Assembly: GCF_016908395.1 (NCBI RefSeq)
Contig: NZ_JAFBDU010000003.1
Span: 186,001 to 250,000 of the forward strand
From: Metabacillus crassostreae
GTDB lineage: Bacteria > Bacillota > Bacilli > Bacillales > Bacillaceae
Length of the DNA stretch: 64,000 nucleotides
Reading direction: 5' to 3'
In this document: piece by piece, positions 1-11,289 of the stretch
How positions within the stretch are numbered: the stretch's first letter is position 1
Layout: each line of letters starts with the position of its first letter
The notes under the pieces: model-generated
What the model saw: only the letters and a program-made list of their open reading frames with translations
Database searches by the model: none
What the model was told of the DNA's origin: nothing
Program-made: the position numbers and the translations under genes

Positions 1-125
1 TCTGTTCATTTCCTTCTAACCTCTTTTTCAATTTATAAATCACATATATCTCCTTGAATAATATATCAATAAATACAAATCCTTACAATAGCGAATTCGA
101 TAGATAGTGAATTTAAAACATGAAA

Positions 126-168
126 AACCTCTAAGTTTAATTGTTCATCTAAACTTAGAGGTTTTTTT
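126..168 (-). terminator. Rho-independent terminator downstream of spo0A
   Basis: A stem AACCTCTAAGTTTA with its complement TAAACTTAGAGGTT encloses a short loop and is followed by a T tract on the plus strand and an A-rich 5' flank, so it could work in both directions. It lies about 100 bp beyond the spo0A stop codon and most simply ends spo0A transcription or that of a convergent gene outside the window. Confidence 0.7.
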
Positions 169-181
169 AATTAGTCAGTCA

Positions 182-233
182 CTAACTTGTATTCGCCGGT
201 CACTGATGAAGTGATCCAAAAAATACAAGTTAG
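182..233. repeat. Nested inverted repeat just after spo0A
   Basis: Perfect 12-base arms (CTAACTTGTATT at 182-193 and AATACAAGTTAG at 222-233) enclose a second, slightly imperfect stem (GGTCACT / AGTGATCC). On the minus strand the first arm ends in a short T run. It could be an additional spo0A terminator or a small hairpin element; the sequence does not settle which. Confidence 0.55.
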
Positions 234-266
234 CGCCAATTTCTTAATCGATCATACCTAGTCTAT

Positions 267-1055
267 TCAGCTAGCTTTATGTTCTAAACGAAGTTTATCT
301 GCCACCATCGCAATAAACTCACTGTTTGTTGGTTTTGCTTTTGTCATGCTCACTGTATAGCCGAATAATGTTGAGATTGAATCGATATTTCCACGACTCC
401 ATGCAACTTCAATTGCATGACGGATTGCACGTTCTACACGTGATGCCGTTGTATTATATTTTTTTGCAATGTCTGGGTATAACACTTTTGTAATAGAACC
501 TAATAATTCTATATCGTTGTATACCATAGAAATCGCTTCACGTAAGTATAAATATCCTTTGATATGAGCCGGAACTCCAATTTCATGAATAATACTAGTA
601 ATATTAGCGTCAAGATTTCTTCCTTTAGTTGGTGTTTCATTTGTTCTCATACTTGAGTTAGCTCTTTTAATGATAGGTGCTGCATTTCCACTAACTTGAC
701 GAATATGACTTGCTAGGCCTTCCATATCAAACGGCTTAAGAATGAAATAAGCAGCTCCAAGATCAACCGCCTTTTTTGTTACATCTTCTTGTCCGAACGC
801 AGTTAACATAATAACATTTGGCTGAGGACGATCGATTTGTCTTATTTTTTCTAAAACTCCTAAACCATCAAGATGCGGCATAATAATATCCAAGACTAAA
901 ACGTCTGGATCTTTTTCCTTTAACATAGTTAAGCATTCTTGCCCATTATATGCTACACCAAGAACTTCCATATCATCTTGACTTGATAAGTACTCCTCAA
1001 GTAAACCTACGAGTTCTCGATTATCATCTACAATACAAACTTTAATTTTATTCAC
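267..1055 (-). CDS. spo0A: Sporulation response regulator Spo0A
   Basis: Master transcription factor for entry into sporulation and biofilm states, phosphorylated by the phosphorelay. The 262-residue product has an N-terminal receiver domain with the acidic pair Asp10-Asp11, the phosphoacceptor Asp56 in VLVLDIIMP and the conserved Lys in ILKPFD. The C-terminal sigma-interacting winged DNA-binding domain shows the recognition helix region [18 protein letters not shown]. The start chosen is GTG at 1055, with AGGAGG just upstream, because it gives the family N-terminus ([12 protein letters not shown]); an upstream in-frame start would add ten non-conserved residues. It is monocistronic here, with spoIVB upstream as in B. 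subtilis. Confidence 0.98.
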   Translation of the reverse strand: MNKIKVCIVDDNRELVGLLEEYLSSQDDMEVLGVAYNGQECLTMLKEKDPDVLVLDIIMPHLDGLGVLEKIRQIDRPQPNVIMLTAFGQEDVTKKAVDLGAAYFILKPFDMEGLASHIRQVSGNAAPIIKRANSSMRTNETPTKGRNLDANITSIIHEIGVPAHIKGYLYLREAISMVYNDIELLGSITKVLYPDIAKKYNTTASRVERAIRHAIEVAWSRGNIDSISTLFGYTVSMTKAKPTNSEFIAMVADKLRLEHKAS

Positions 1056-1126
1056 AAAAATTTCCTCCTCTGTCCTGATTAGCACGTATGCATTTATATA
1101 TCTATTATATATACGATTACGTTAAC

Positions 1127-1153
1127 AATTTCGACATTTCTTCAAAAATTCCT
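1127..1153 (-). promoter_or_regulatory. Candidate sigma-H promoter with overlapping 0A box for spo0A
   Basis: Read on the minus strand, AGGAATT (1147-1153) is followed after 11 bases by GTCGAAA (1129-1135). This fits the sigma-H pattern AGGAWWW-N11-RNNGAAT except for the last base. A TGTCGAA Spo0A-box core (1130-1136) overlaps the -10. B. subtilis spo0A has a sigma-H promoter and 0A boxes, so the assignment is by analogy. Confidence 0.5.
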
Positions 1154-1260
1154 TTAAATTTTTAAAAAAACTTTGAAAAATGGAGGAAAAGATAGTTTTT
1201 CTCCATTTTACTCCTAAATTCGACTAAATACTCCATTTGACATTTATATTAAAACCGTTT

Positions 1261-1267
1261 TGTCGAA
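1261..1267 (+). promoter_or_regulatory. Upstream 0A-box core
   Basis: TGTCGAA preceded by TTT, the Spo0A-box core, lies about 205 bp before the spo0A start in the spoIVB-spo0A gap. It is consistent with autoregulation of spo0A, but a 7-base match alone is weak. Confidence 0.35.
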
Positions 1268-1325
1268 AAATCTTTTCTTTCTTTTATTGTACCTAACAGA
1301 TCATTAAATGGAAAGCTAAAAATAA

Positions 1326-1363
1326 TAAAAACTGTCAAGAAAACAGAATTTTCTTGACAGTTT
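1326..1363 (-). terminator. Terminator of spoIVB
   Basis: AAAACTGTCAAGAAAA pairs with TTTTCTTGACAGTTTT around a very short loop, ending in a T tract on either strand. It begins just past the spoIVB stop codon. Confidence 0.85.
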
Positions 1364-1368
1364 TTATT

Positions 1369-2661
1369 TTAACTTACTTTTTGTTGTTGTTTAGAGTAGA
1401 TATCGATTCCAGCTTCATTTAGCATCCATTCGATATGAACACCATATCCTGAAGTAGGATCATTAACAAAAACATGTGTGACTGCACCGATTACTTTTCC
1501 GTTTTGAATAATTGGGCTTCCACTCATTCCTTGGACAATTCCACCTGTTTTATCCAAGAGTCTTTTATCAGTAATCTTTATAACCATTCCTTTAGTTGCA
1601 GGAAACTTTTGTGGAACCGAGCTTACAACTTCCACTTCAAATTCTTCTACCTTATCATTATCAACAACAGTTAAAATTTTAGCTGGTCCTTCTTTTACTT
1701 CATTCGATAAAGCGATCGGCATGGCTTTGTCCATTACACCATTATTCATATCCTGATTAAGCTCACCGAAAATACCAAAAGCACTATTTCTAGTTATATT
1801 ACCAATAATTTTTCTGTCTCCAGAAAATCGAGCTAATTTCTCACCAGGATTTCCGTTACTCCCTTTTTCAATTGAGGTTACTGTTGATCTGACAATTTGC
1901 CCATCCTCAACTACTATCGGCTTTTTTGTGTCCATATCAGATATAACATGACCTAAAGCACCATATTTCTTTGATTTAGGATCATAAAAAGTCATCGTCC
2001 CAATACCGGCTGCTGAATCCCGAATATACAAACCGATTCTAAAGGATCGATCATTTTCATCTTTTAAAGGATATAGCTTTGTTTTAATTTCTTCATCTTC
2101 TCTTTTTAGTACTAAATCAAGTGGCTTTCCTGTTTTTCCAGCATCTTGAATGTACGGTGTCACATCACTCATTTGTTCAATCTTCGTTCCATTAATGTTT
2201 GTGATGATATCACCAACTTCAACACCTGCAATTTCTCCTGGTGACTTCTTACCTTCTGCTGTATTGATTTGGTGGTGTCCTACCACCAATACGCCAAGAC
2301 TATTCAATTTTACACCAATCGATTGTCCACCTGGAATTACTTTAAAATCAGGTAAAACATTAACACCAACTTTTTTCACTGGAAAACCTGCAAGGTCGAA
2401 AACCACTTCTCCTTCGCCTGCTTTTTTTCCTTTTACATCAAGAGTTTGACCATCACTATTTTTTTGAACTGTAAATGCTTCTGCTGAATCTTGTGAAGCA
2501 TTTACCGGAAATGAACTTTGTACAGTTACATTTTGCGTTTCAAATACTTTTAATTGATTTGGTATTTGAACGTATTCCCTAACTTCTTTAACAAAACCTA
2601 AACTTGTAAATAAAACAAGGAGAAGTACACCAATAATTTTTCTCATTTTATCTGTCTGCAA
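1369..2661 (-). CDS. spoIVB: SpoIVB serine peptidase (sigma-K checkpoint)
   Basis: Secreted serine peptidase of family S55, made in the forespore. It cleaves SpoIVFA across the intermembrane space to release pro-sigma-K processing. The 430-residue product begins with an N-terminal hydrophobic segment (about residues 8-23), then a PDZ domain (about 110-195, containing GVLVVGHH and [13 protein letters not shown]), then the peptidase domain with the catalytic His in GALGHVISD and the nucleophile Ser in GMSGSPI near the C-terminus. The start is TTG at 2661, whose product [11 protein letters not shown] lines up with family N-termini; ATG at 2646 is the alternative. It sits between recN and spo0A, the standard Bacillus arrangement. 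Confidence 0.96.
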   Translation of the reverse strand: MQTDKMRKIIGVLLLVLFTSLGFVKEVREYVQIPNQLKVFETQNVTVQSSFPVNASQDSAEAFTVQKNSDGQTLDVKGKKAGEGEVVFDLAGFPVKKVGVNVLPDFKVIPGGQSIGVKLNSLGVLVVGHHQINTAEGKKSPGEIAGVEVGDIITNINGTKIEQMSDVTPYIQDAGKTGKPLDLVLKREDEEIKTKLYPLKDENDRSFRIGLYIRDSAAGIGTMTFYDPKSKKYGALGHVISDMDTKKPIVVEDGQIVRSTVTSIEKGSNGNPGEKLARFSGDRKIIGNITRNSAFGIFGELNQDMNNGVMDKAMPIALSNEVKEGPAKILTVVDNDKVEEFEVEVVSSVPQKFPATKGMVIKITDKRLLDKTGGIVQGMSGSPIIQNGKVIGAVTHVFVNDPTSGYGVHIEWMLNEAGIDIYSKQQQKVS

Positions 2662-2893
2662 AAACCTTCACTCTCCTCGCTCCTACCCACACCATATGTT
2701 TATATATGGCTACAGTTTTAATGTAGCCTTTTCGGTGCTTATTTATAACTTGAATAAGGAGAAATTTAAAGGATTTGTTGTAAGAATTAGGAGACATGAA
2801 TGAGAAATCAATAAAGTTAGTTTATCCATAAGACACTGACTAAAAATATTGTTTAAAAAAAAATGAAGTTTTCGCTATATGTTTTATAGAATT

Positions 2894-2930
2894 CAAAAAA
2901 GTCATCCATAAAAATAGATGACTTTTTTGA
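2894..2930 (-). terminator. Terminator of recN
   Basis: AAAAAAGTCATC and GATGACTTTTTT form a stem around CATAAAAATA, with U tracts in both directions. It lies 24 bp past the recN stop and before the spoIVB promoter region. Confidence 0.85.
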
Positions 2931-2953
2931 TTTAGAACCTGACAATTGAAAAT

Positions 2954-4654
2954 TTATCCTTTTGATGTATGAGCAAGTGATAATAATTCTTTAGCATGTT
3001 GTTTAGATAACTCTGTAACTTCTACACCTGCTATCATACGACCTATTTCTCTGATTTTTTCTTCTTCTTTTAATGGCTTTACACTTGTTTTTGTGCGTCC
3101 AGATGTGGTTTCCTTCGCAATATATAAGTGAGTATCAGCCATTGCAGCAACTTGTGGTAAATGAGTGATACAAAGTACCTGTGAGCCATTTGAAACACGA
3201 TAAATTTTTTCGGCAATTGCTTGAGCAACACGTCCACTTACCCCAGTATCAACTTCATCAAAAATAATTGAGGTTATCCCTTGATGCTGAGAAAAGATAC
3301 TTTTCATAGCAAGCATGATACGAGAAAGCTCTCCACCTGATGCTGTTTTACTTAAAGATTTCAAAGGTTCCCCTGGATTTGTTGATATGAAAAATTCTAC
3401 ATCATCTGTACCATTTGCTGTATATTTAACATTTTGTCCAGAAGTTTGTTTCAATGATACATTCACATCAAAAGTAGTTTTTTCCATATAAAGCTCTTTT
3501 AATTCTTGATGAATTTCATCAATTAAGACCTTCGCAAAATTTTTGCGAATACTTGTTACATTTTTCGCCTCAATCGATAAATCTTCAAGAATAGAGTCTA
3601 ATTCTTTTTGAAGCTTATATAAATGACTATCTTTATTTTTAATCGTATCAATTTCTTCTTCTATTTTTGCTGAATACGTTAAAATTTCTTCTACAGATTG
3701 TCCATATTTACGTTTTAAAGTGTTAATTTCGTTCAATCTGCTTTCAACAAAATTTAGGCGTTCAGGATCAAACTCTAACGACTCCAGTTCATTTCTTACC
3801 TGATATGAAAGGTCTTCAAGCATATAATATGCATTAGAAATTGTTTCTGAGAGATCTTGTAATGTTTTATTAATACTACCAACATTCTCAAGATTACTCA
3901 TAGCATGTCCTACCCAATCTAACCCTCTTTGCTCACCATGTAAGGCACTATAACTATTTTGCAATGAATCATAGACTTTTTCATAATTAGAAATCTGATT
4001 TTTTTCTTCTATCAGCAATTCATCTTCTTTTGGTTGTAATTCCGCACCCTCAATTTCTTCTAGCTGAAATTGTAATAGATCTAATCGATGAGCCATTTCT
4101 TGTTCATTTTCTGATAGCTGTATGATTTTCTTTTGTAATGTATCATAATTGCGATAAACATCAAAATAATTTTCAAGAGCAGCTTTTATTTTTTTACCAC
4201 CGTATTGATCAAGAAGATTTATGTGGTTTTCCTCATTCATTAATTCCTGGTTATCATGCTGACCGTGAACATCAACTAAATATTGTCCAACCTCACGCAA
4301 AATAGCAATAGTAACTAATTTGCCATTAATGCGACAAATACTTTTTCCAGTTGCCGATAAATCTCGACGCAAAATAATCATACCATCACTAACATCAATA
4401 CCAAATTCGTCACACTTATTATAAACAGGATGCCTGTCATCCTCCATTAAGAAAAGTGCTTCTAGTTCAGCACGCTTTTCCCCAAAGCGCACAAACTCTG
4501 ATGATCCTCTGGCCCCAGCTAAAAGATGGACTGCGTCAATAATAATTGATTTACCTGCACCAGTTTCTCCCGTTAATACTGTTAATCCCTTTTCAAACGA
4601 AACAGTTAATGACTCAATAATCGCAAAATTTTTAATTGATAATTCCGCTAACAA
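2954..4654 (-). CDS. recN: DNA repair ATPase RecN
   Basis: SMC-like ATPase that acts early in double-strand break repair, bridging DNA ends. The 566-residue product has a Walker A (GETGAGKS, about residues 30-37), a long central coiled coil interrupted by hinge residues (about 155-400), the ABC signature region (TASGGELSRIMLA) and a Walker B (SIIFDEVDTGVSG). The start is TTG with GAGGTG upstream, giving the canonical N-terminus MLAELSIKNFAI. It is downstream of ahrC, as in other bacilli, and separated from it by a 98-bp gap with a small inverted repeat. Confidence 0.97.
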   Translation of the reverse strand: MLAELSIKNFAIIESLTVSFEKGLTVLTGETGAGKSIIIDAVHLLAGARGSSEFVRFGEKRAELEALFLMEDDRHPVYNKCDEFGIDVSDGMIILRRDLSATGKSICRINGKLVTIAILREVGQYLVDVHGQHDNQELMNEENHINLLDQYGGKKIKAALENYFDVYRNYDTLQKKIIQLSENEQEMAHRLDLLQFQLEEIEGAELQPKEDELLIEEKNQISNYEKVYDSLQNSYSALHGEQRGLDWVGHAMSNLENVGSINKTLQDLSETISNAYYMLEDLSYQVRNELESLEFDPERLNFVESRLNEINTLKRKYGQSVEEILTYSAKIEEEIDTIKNKDSHLYKLQKELDSILEDLSIEAKNVTSIRKNFAKVLIDEIHQELKELYMEKTTFDVNVSLKQTSGQNVKYTANGTDDVEFFISTNPGEPLKSLSKTASGGELSRIMLAMKSIFSQHQGITSIIFDEVDTGVSGRVAQAIAEKIYRVSNGSQVLCITHLPQVAAMADTHLYIAKETTSGRTKTSVKPLKEEEKIREIGRMIAGVEVTELSKQHAKELLSLAHTSKG

Positions 4655-4752
4655 ACAGAATCACACCTCTTATATATTTTTATATGCAAAGTAATTTTAC
4701 ATTTGCATATAAATTAGTTCTACTTCATTTTTTTAGAATCCTATATATCTGC

Positions 4753-5202
4753 TTAAAGCATGTCTAAAAATCGCTGTGTTATGGAATCAGTATCATTCGA
4801 TGTACGACAAATAATTAAAATCGTATCATCTCCACAAATTGTTCCGAGTACTTCATCCCAATCTAAGTTATCGATTAAAGCACCAATAGCATTTGCGTTA
4901 CCAGGAAGTGTTTTCATTACTAGCATATGACCAGCAGAATCTATTTTAACAAAGGCATCCATTAACGCACGTTTTAGCTTTTGTAGTGGATTGAAGCGCT
5001 GATCAGCTGGTAAGCTATATTTATACCTTCCATCAATCATCGGAACTTTCACTAAATGTAATTCCTTGATATCTCTAGAAACAGTGGCTTGTGTTACATT
5101 AAAGCCCATTCCCTTTAATAAATCAACTAATTCATCTTGAGTTTCAATATCATTATTAGTAATAATTTCACGGATTTTTATATGTCTTTGTCCTTTATTC
5201 AC
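4753..5202 (-). CDS. ahrC: Arginine repressor AhrC/ArgR
   Basis: Arginine-responsive hexameric transcription factor that represses arginine biosynthesis and activates catabolism. The N-terminal winged helix carries the recognition segment [13 protein letters not shown] (about residues 39-51). The C-terminal oligomerisation and arginine-binding domain contains [17 protein letters not shown] at 5202 is chosen because it has the ribosome site AAGGGGTG at good spacing and yields the 149-residue family length beginning [13 protein letters not shown]; another GTG three codons upstream overlaps that site. Confidence 0.96.
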   Translation of the reverse strand: MNKGQRHIKIREIITNNDIETQDELVDLLKGMGFNVTQATVSRDIKELHLVKVPMIDGRYKYSLPADQRFNPLQKLKRALMDAFVKIDSAGHMLVMKTLPGNANAIGALIDNLDWDEVLGTICGDDTILIICRTSNDTDSITQRFLDML

Positions 5203-5414
5203 TTTAAGCACCCCTTTTGCAATGATGCATTACAATCAATCTTTGCATGTTTATACCTTACATCTTATATGAAAACCCTTAAAAAGTACAGTTTTATTGA
5301 AAAAAACTCCCTTGAAACTGCATAAAAACTATAAAAAAGCAACTAAGATATAGCATATTATAAATAGGGTAAATAATTCATTTGCATGAATATACAGATT
5401 ATTCTGTGAAAAAT

Positions 5415-5456
5415 AAAAAAACAAGAACTGTTTTACTTCTACAGTTCTTGTTTTTC
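5415..5456 (-). terminator. Terminator overlapping the tlyA stop
   Basis: AAAACAAGAACTGT and ACAGTTCTTGTTTT form a stem with flanking A/T tracts. The tlyA stop codon TAG lies inside the upstream arm, so the coding sequence runs directly into the terminator. It separates tlyA-dxs from ahrC. Confidence 0.85.
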
Positions 5457-6290
5457 AATTAATTTATTTTCCTTTAATTGTGTGTGTGCTTCTTCCACAA
5501 TATTTTTAGCCGTTTTTGAAAAGTTATTAGCTCCCATTTCTATTGGACCATTCCATCGTAGATGAAGAAGAAATTCAATATTTCCGTCTCCTCCTGTGAT
5601 AGGTGAGTAGGAAAGATTTTCAATATGATAGCCTTCCTTTAAAACAAAATCAATCATTTCTTTTAACACATACTCATGTACTTCAGGATCGCGAACTATT
5701 CCTTTTTTCCCGACAAAATCTCGACCAGCTTCAAATTGCGGCTTAACTAGAGCAATAATATCACTATTAGGTACTAAAATTGTTTTTAACACAGGAAAAA
5801 TCAATTTTAGTGAAATAAATGATACATCAATAGTAGCAAATTCTGGCATGCCTTTCTCAAAATCCTCAGGTTTCACATAACGGAAATTTGTTCGTTCCAT
5901 CACAACTACTCTTTCATCCTGTCGCAATTTCCAAGCAAGCTGATTATAGCCAACATCTAAAGCATAAGAAAGCTTAGCTCCGTTTTGCAAAGCACAATCG
6001 GTAAAACCACCTGTAGATGAACCGATATCAATCATAACTTTTCCATCAACAGATAAATCAAATTCTTTCAAGGCCTTTTCTAATTTTAATCCTCCACGGC
6101 TTACATATTGTAACGTCTTGCCTTTTACCGTTAAATGGAGGTCACGTGAAACCTTTTCACCTGGCTTATCTAACCTTTCTTCATTTCCATAAATTTGACC
6201 AGCCATGATAGCCCTTTTAGCTTTTTCACGTGTTTCAAATAGGCCGTTTTCAACCAAAAGTATATCTAGCCTTTCTTTTTTACCACTCAT
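5439..6290 (-). CDS. tlyA: TlyA-family rRNA 2'-O-methyltransferase (YqxC)
   Basis: Predicted SAM-dependent ribosomal RNA 2'-O-ribose methyltransferase of the TlyA/hemolysin A family. The 283-residue product has an N-terminal S4 RNA-binding domain (about residues 5-65, [21 protein letters not shown]). A FtsJ-like Rossmann domain follows, with the SAM motif [15 protein letters not shown] and a later DVSFISL. The start ATG overlaps the dxs stop by four bases (ATGA), implying translational coupling. The exact rRNA targets in this organism cannot be read from sequence. Confidence 0.93.
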   Translation of the reverse strand: MSGKKERLDILLVENGLFETREKAKRAIMAGQIYGNEERLDKPGEKVSRDLHLTVKGKTLQYVSRGGLKLEKALKEFDLSVDGKVMIDIGSSTGGFTDCALQNGAKLSYALDVGYNQLAWKLRQDERVVVMERTNFRYVKPEDFEKGMPEFATIDVSFISLKLIFPVLKTILVPNSDIIALVKPQFEAGRDFVGKKGIVRDPEVHEYVLKEMIDFVLKEGYHIENLSYSPITGGDGNIEFLLHLRWNGPIEMGANNFSKTAKNIVEEAHTQLKENKLIEKQEL

Positions 6291-8185
6291 GACCTCATAA
6301 CCTTTTTCTCTTGTTCTGGCATCATGTCTTTTAATTCCTTTACAACGTTTTCTGTTGTCATACCTATTTCTTCTAAAAGTTTTGAGACACTACCATGTTC
6401 AATAAAACGATCGGGAATACCGATACGGGAAATTGTTGACGTTGCCTGCTGCTGTTGAGCAAACTCTAGCACTGCACTTCCAAATCCACCTTGTAACACA
6501 GCTTCTTCAATTGTCAATATAGGAATACCTTCAGCAAAAATATTTCTTAGCATATCTTCATCTAAAGGTTTTATAAATCTTGCATTTACAACTCTAATCG
6601 ATTTACCTTGTTCAGATAATAAATCGGCCGCTTCCATTGCCATCTCTATTGTTGTTCCAAATGTTAAAATGACTGCATCATTACCCTCTTTTAACACTTC
6701 CCATGTGCCTATCGGAATCACTTTTAGGTCTTCGTCCATATTTACTCCGATACCATTACCGCGTGCATATCTAAGAGCAATTGGTCCATTATCATATTTT
6801 AATGCCGTATTCACAAGATGCTGTCCTTCATTTTCATCTTTTGCCATCATAATGACCATATTAGGAATATGTCTTAAAAATGCAATATCAAAAACACCTT
6901 GATGTGTTTCTCCATCTGCACCAACTAATCCTGATCGATCTATTCCTATAAAAACATTTAAGTTTTGTCGACAGATATCATGTACAACTTGATCATACGC
7001 TCGCTGCAAAAATGTCGAATAAATCGCTAAAAACGGCTTCATATCCTGTGTAGCAAGACCAGCCGCTACAGTTGTTGCATGCTGCTCAGCAATTCCTACA
7101 TCAAACATCCGATCAGGAAATTCCTGGGCAAAGCCTTCTAGCTTAGAGCCCACAGGCATAGCAGGTGTAATTGCTACAATACGCTCATCCGTTCTTGCAA
7201 GCGTTCGAACAGTTTCACTGACAACCTTACTCCAAGCTGGTCCTACTACAGTAGGCTTTACAAAATCGCCTGTTTCAATTTTATAAGGACCTGTTCCATG
7301 CCACGTTCCAATTGTATCAGTTTCAGCAGGTTGATAGCCTTTACCTTTTTTTGTGATTACATGTAGTAATACAGGACCTGGCGTTTTTTTAGCATATTGG
7401 AGATTTTCAAATAAATCATCATAATCATGACCATCTACAGGTCCAAGGTACGTAAATCCAAGTTCCTCAAAAAACACACCTGACACTAATAGATATTTCA
7501 AACTGTCTTTAACACGTTCAGCGGTTGAAGCAAGCTTTCCACCAACTGCAGGGATACGCTTCAGTAAATATTCAAGCTCATCTTTAACCCAATGATACTT
7601 TCCTGCTGTACGTAAGCGCCCAAGAACATTATGAAGTGCCCCAACATTAGGTGCAATTGACATTTCATTGTCATTTAACACAACAATAACATCTTTCTTT
7701 TCACTACCAATATGATTAAGTGCCTCAAGTGCCATTCCACCAGTTAAAGCACCATCTCCGATAATTGGTATAACATGCTCCTTTGATTTTTTCAAATCTC
7801 TGGCAATAGCCATACCCATAGCAGCAGATAACGATGTAGAGCTATGACCTGTTTCCCATACATCATGCTCACTTTCACAACGCTTAGGAAAACCACATAA
7901 GCCTTGGTATTGACGTAAAGTATCAAATTGACCAGCACGACCTGTTAAAATTTTATGAACATATGACTGATGTCCTACATCCCAAAGGAACTTATCTTTT
8001 GGACTATCAAATACTTTATGAAGTGCAATCGTTAATTCAACAACACCTAAATTTGGACCAATATGTCCTCCAGTGTCAGCTAGCTTCTCAATTAAAAATT
8101 GACGAATTTCAGCACTTAGCTTTTCTAATTCATGGTTTGATAATTTTTTTAAAAAACTCGGGTCTTTAATGGATAGAAGATCCAA
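6287..8185 (-). CDS. dxs: 1-deoxy-D-xylulose-5-phosphate synthase
   Basis: Condenses pyruvate and glyceraldehyde 3-phosphate to DXP, the first step of the MEP isoprenoid pathway, using thiamine diphosphate. The product has the thiamine-binding motif [16 protein letters not shown], the N-terminal [12 protein letters not shown] segment and the central pyrimidine-binding [14 protein letters not shown] at 8185 gives [11 protein letters not shown], like the B. subtilis protein, and has a weak AAGTGAG site 6 bases upstream; GTG at 8194 is an alternative that adds three residues. ispA lies upstream but is separated by about 600 bp of non-coding DNA, whereas these genes are nearly contiguous in B. 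subtilis. Confidence 0.97.
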   Translation of the reverse strand: MDLLSIKDPSFLKKLSNHELEKLSAEIRQFLIEKLADTGGHIGPNLGVVELTIALHKVFDSPKDKFLWDVGHQSYVHKILTGRAGQFDTLRQYQGLCGFPKRCESEHDVWETGHSSTSLSAAMGMAIARDLKKSKEHVIPIIGDGALTGGMALEALNHIGSEKKDVIVVLNDNEMSIAPNVGALHNVLGRLRTAGKYHWVKDELEYLLKRIPAVGGKLASTAERVKDSLKYLLVSGVFFEELGFTYLGPVDGHDYDDLFENLQYAKKTPGPVLLHVITKKGKGYQPAETDTIGTWHGTGPYKIETGDFVKPTVVGPAWSKVVSETVRTLARTDERIVAITPAMPVGSKLEGFAQEFPDRMFDVGIAEQHATTVAAGLATQDMKPFLAIYSTFLQRAYDQVVHDICRQNLNVFIGIDRSGLVGADGETHQGVFDIAFLRHIPNMVIMMAKDENEGQHLVNTALKYDNGPIALRYARGNGIGVNMDEDLKVIPIGTWEVLKEGNDAVILTFGTTIEMAMEAADLLSEQGKSIRVVNARFIKPLDEDMLRNIFAEGIPILTIEEAVLQGGFGSAVLEFAQQQQATSTISRIGIPDRFIEHGSVSKLLEEIGMTTENVVKELKDMMPEQEKKVMRS

Positions 8186-8194
8186 ATGGATCAC

Positions 8195-8736
8195 TCACTT
8201 TCGATTCAGTTTGTTTCATATAGTCAATTGTTTGTAAGTAATTTATAGGCTCTATAGCCATTTAGCATTAATTTGTGTTATTTATCTATTTTAACGTAAA
8301 ATCCCATTATTTGAAAACGTTTTAGGATACAAGCTATATTTTTGCCAGTATTGATGTTAAAAAAGCTTTATAAATTTGCGAGCTATAAAGTAGTTATCAG
8401 ATTATTATCTAATAAAAATACCTATTATAAACCGATGATCAAGCAAAGAAAATTTACCATAAAATTGTTCTAATTACAATGTTTTATGTCACTATAAAAA
8501 TTATAGTAAGATAAATAACTCAATGGAAGTTTCTAATTTTTATTACTTTGAAACAATAGCTTTAATTAATAAAACTTATATTTAACAAATTACTTTTATT
8601 TCATCATGCTCTTTGCACACTTTGTTTCTTTTAATTATTTTTAGATTATTAAGGAATTTGTTTCAATTGCCTTTTGCCATAGAGTATTCTATATAAAACG
8701 AAATTGATGACGAAAAACACCTGAATAAAACAGTAA
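8195..8736. other. Non-coding gap between dxs and ispA
   Basis: Very AT-rich sequence without a credible reading frame or a strong structured element. It must hold the dxs promoter on the minus strand, but no promoter stands out from the general AT background. Confidence 0.4.
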
Positions 8737-8762
8737 AAAACCGTTACCTATGGAAACGGTTT
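8737..8762 (-). terminator. Terminator of the xseA-xseB-ispA unit
   Basis: AAACCGTT and AACGGTTT flank the loop ACCTATGGA, with an A tract before the stem that reads as a U tract on the minus strand. It lies 23 bp beyond the ispA stop. Confidence 0.75.
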
Positions 8763-8784
8763 ACATCATTTCGCAATTTGCTTT

Positions 8785-9669
8785 TTAGTGATCTCTATTT
8801 GCGATTAATTCACAGATTTGAACAAGAATGGATGATTGAACAGATAAATCGTCTATTAATTCTTTTGCTTGCTTTATATGCTCATCTAGCTTTGCCTTAG
8901 CGCCTTGCATCGTTAAAATTTTCGGATATGTTGTTTTTTCATTTAAAGTATCAGAGCCAACAGGTTTTCCGATAATTTGTTCGTTTCCTTCAATATCTAA
9001 TATGTCATCTCGAATTTGAAAGGCAAGTCCAAGATGATACCCAATTTTCCTAAGCTTTTCAATATCATTTTCAGGAGCATCTGCTAAAATAGCACCAGAA
9101 ATGATACTGTATTGTAGCAATTTACCTGTTTTATTTTCATGTATAGACTGAAGTTCCTCAAGACTTAAGGCTTTCGCTTCACCTTGCATGTCAGCAATTT
9201 GCCCTCCAACCATTCCCTGTGCACCTGCTGCATTTACAAGCTCTGAAACAAGTCGAAGCTTATTTTCTAATGAACAATAAGGATCATTGACTATTAAAGA
9301 AAAGCTCTGTGTTAATAAACCATCACCCGCTAGCACAGCAACTGCTTCCCCATAAACTTTATGATTGGTTGGCTTTCCTCTTCTTAAATCATCGTCATCC
9401 ATACACGGTAAGTCATCATGAATTAGTGAATACGTATGAATCATTTCAATCGCACACGCAGTTGCAATCCCTAACTCCTCCCGTTTACCATACGTGTGAA
9501 GCAAAGCAAGCACCAAAATTGGTCTTAAACGTTTTCCACCCGCTTTGAGCGAATAAAGCATTGCCTCTTTAATTGTTTCAGGAGCCTTAAGCTCTTTTAT
9601 ATAATCGGGAAGGCGTGTTTCAATGGTTTTCTTTCGAGATTGTAAAAAATCGCTTAATACACTACTCAC
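8785..9669 (-). CDS. ispA: Farnesyl diphosphate synthase (polyprenyl synthase)
   Basis: Chain-elongating prenyltransferase making farnesyl diphosphate from IPP and DMAPP/GPP, feeding undecaprenyl phosphate and quinone synthesis. The 294-residue product carries the first aspartate-rich motif DDLPCMDDD (about residue 84), the second motif DDILD (about 222) and the KAGGKRLRP segment near residue 45. The start GTG follows AGGAGG and overlaps the xseB stop by four bases, so translation is probably coupled to xseB. Geranylgeranyl activity cannot be excluded by reading alone, but the context is that of yqiD/ispA. Confidence 0.95.
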   Translation of the reverse strand: MSSVLSDFLQSRKKTIETRLPDYIKELKAPETIKEAMLYSLKAGGKRLRPILVLALLHTYGKREELGIATACAIEMIHTYSLIHDDLPCMDDDDLRRGKPTNHKVYGEAVAVLAGDGLLTQSFSLIVNDPYCSLENKLRLVSELVNAAGAQGMVGGQIADMQGEAKALSLEELQSIHENKTGKLLQYSIISGAILADAPENDIEKLRKIGYHLGLAFQIRDDILDIEGNEQIIGKPVGSDTLNEKTTYPKILTMQGAKAKLDEHIKQAKELIDDLSVQSSILVQICELIANRDH

Positions 9670-9920
9670 GATTTTTCTTCCTCCTGTAATTCAAATGGCT
9701 TTAATTCACCATCTTCTCGTAAAATAAAATCCATCTGTTTTTCAACATGCTGTAGCTTGTCATGACAAAGCTTTGAGAGAACCATTCCCTTTTGAAAATA
9801 ATCAATTGCTTTTTCTAAAGGTACGTCCCCTTCTTCAAGCTTCCCAACAATTTCTTCAAGCTGCTGCATAGCATGTTCAAATGAAACTTCTTCCTCTTTT
9901 AGTTCCTTATCTTTACTCAT
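9666..9920 (-). CDS. xseB: Exodeoxyribonuclease VII small subunit
   Basis: Small subunit of exonuclease VII, which degrades single-stranded DNA with XseA. The 84-residue, strongly acidic helical protein shows the family core [20 protein letters not shown] followed by [12 protein letters not shown]. It overlaps xseA upstream by eight bases and ispA downstream by four, a compact co-translated set. Confidence 0.95.
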   Translation of the reverse strand: MSKDKELKEEEVSFEHAMQQLEEIVGKLEEGDVPLEKAIDYFQKGMVLSKLCHDKLQHVEKQMDFILREDGELKPFELQEEEKS

Positions 9921-11265
9921 TAATTGTACGCTCCTCTATTCCCTTTACTTGACAATCAAGCTGACCGTCTTTAAGTTGTACTTTGAGCATTTGGCCTGAT
10001 TGTACTTGATTTATACTTTTTATGAGCTGCTTCTCTTGATACACAATACTATATCCTCTATCCATAATTTTCAGTGGACTTAATGCATTAAGTTTATCAA
10101 TTGTTGCTTTAAATTGCGAGGTTTTATGTGTTAACACAGAAGACATCTCTCGATTCAACTTCTTCAATAAAGACATATATGCTTCGTTTGCTCTTTTCAC
10201 TTGATCAGAAGGATGTTCATTCCCAAGTCGGTTCTTTAGAGCTACATAGGAGTCTTTTTTATGAGTAATAGCTCTTCGACCTTCCTTTTGTAATCGATCA
10301 ACAATCGTATCCAATTGCTGCTCTTTTTGTTGATAAAGCTGTTTAGGATATCTAAATGCATAAGAGCCTTGATAGTGGGAAAGTTTGTCTCGATTTGAGG
10401 TTATCTTTTCCTGAATAGATCTTTTCAATCTGTTTTTACGATCTGAAATCCGGTCTAATAACTCATTAAAATGAGGAACAGCTAGCTCCGCAGCTCCAGT
10501 TGGTGTTGGTGCACGTAAATCTGCCACAAAATCAGCGATAGTAAAATCAGTTTCATGTCCAACTGCGGATATAATAGGTACTTGTGAAGCAAAAATTTCT
10601 CTAGCAACAATTTCTTCATTAAAAGCCCAAAGCTCTTCAATTGATCCTCCACCGCGACCGACAATTAATACATCTAGCGTTTCTAATGCATTTGCTGTTT
10701 TAATCGCTTTTGCTACAGATGCTCCCGCTTGAACACCTTGAACTAAAGCAGGAATTAATATCACTTTCGCCATTGGAAATCTTCGATTAATGGTTGTTAA
10801 TATATCGCGAATAGCTGCCCCAGTAGGAGAAGTGATGACACCTATTTGATTAGGGTATTTTGGAATTGGCTTTTTATGGATCGAATCAAATAACCCTTCT
10901 TTTTGTAAGTTTTTCTTTAATTCTTCATACGCCAAATACAAGCTGCCAATACCATCTGGTTGCATTTCTTTTACATAAACCTGATATCCACCACTTTGTT
11001 CATAAACTGATATTTCTCCGCGTAATAAAACCTTCATACCATTCTCTGGCTTAAATTTTAGAGATTTATTTGCTCCTGCGAACATAACTCCTTGTATTCG
11101 TGCTTTTTCATCTTTAAGTGTAAAGTACATATGCCCACGGCTATGTAAATTAAAATTTGATATTTCTCCTTTTATCCATATGTCCGATAAATGTGGGTCA
11201 ACATCAAATTTTCGCTTTATGTATTTTGTTAAGGCTGTAACAGTTACATATTTTATTTCACTCAT
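9913..11265 (-). CDS. xseA: Exodeoxyribonuclease VII large subunit
   Basis: Catalytic subunit of exonuclease VII. The 450-residue product has an N-terminal OB-fold (about residues 20-105, [20 protein letters not shown]), the catalytic domain with [16 protein letters not shown] and [20 protein letters not shown], a long charged coiled-coil region (about 270-390) and a C-terminal segment that binds XseB. ATG at 11265 has an AGGGGG-type site upstream. It is first gene of the xseA-xseB-ispA unit; folD lies 280 bp further upstream. Confidence 0.96.
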   Translation of the reverse strand: MSEIKYVTVTALTKYIKRKFDVDPHLSDIWIKGEISNFNLHSRGHMYFTLKDEKARIQGVMFAGANKSLKFKPENGMKVLLRGEISVYEQSGGYQVYVKEMQPDGIGSLYLAYEELKKNLQKEGLFDSIHKKPIPKYPNQIGVITSPTGAAIRDILTTINRRFPMAKVILIPALVQGVQAGASVAKAIKTANALETLDVLIVGRGGGSIEELWAFNEEIVAREIFASQVPIISAVGHETDFTIADFVADLRAPTPTGAAELAVPHFNELLDRISDRKNRLKRSIQEKITSNRDKLSHYQGSYAFRYPKQLYQQKEQQLDTIVDRLQKEGRRAITHKKDSYVALKNRLGNEHPSDQVKRANEAYMSLLKKLNREMSSVLTHKTSQFKATIDKLNALSPLKIMDRGYSIVYQEKQLIKSINQVQSGQMLKVQLKDGQLDCQVKGIEERTINE

Positions 11266-11289
11266 TGTACAACCCCCTTTTTATTACAT

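Noticed and set aside
5383-5400. ARG box upstream of ahrC
   Set aside because: CATGAATA is followed by bases that diverge from the Bacillus ARG-box consensus; too weak to call.
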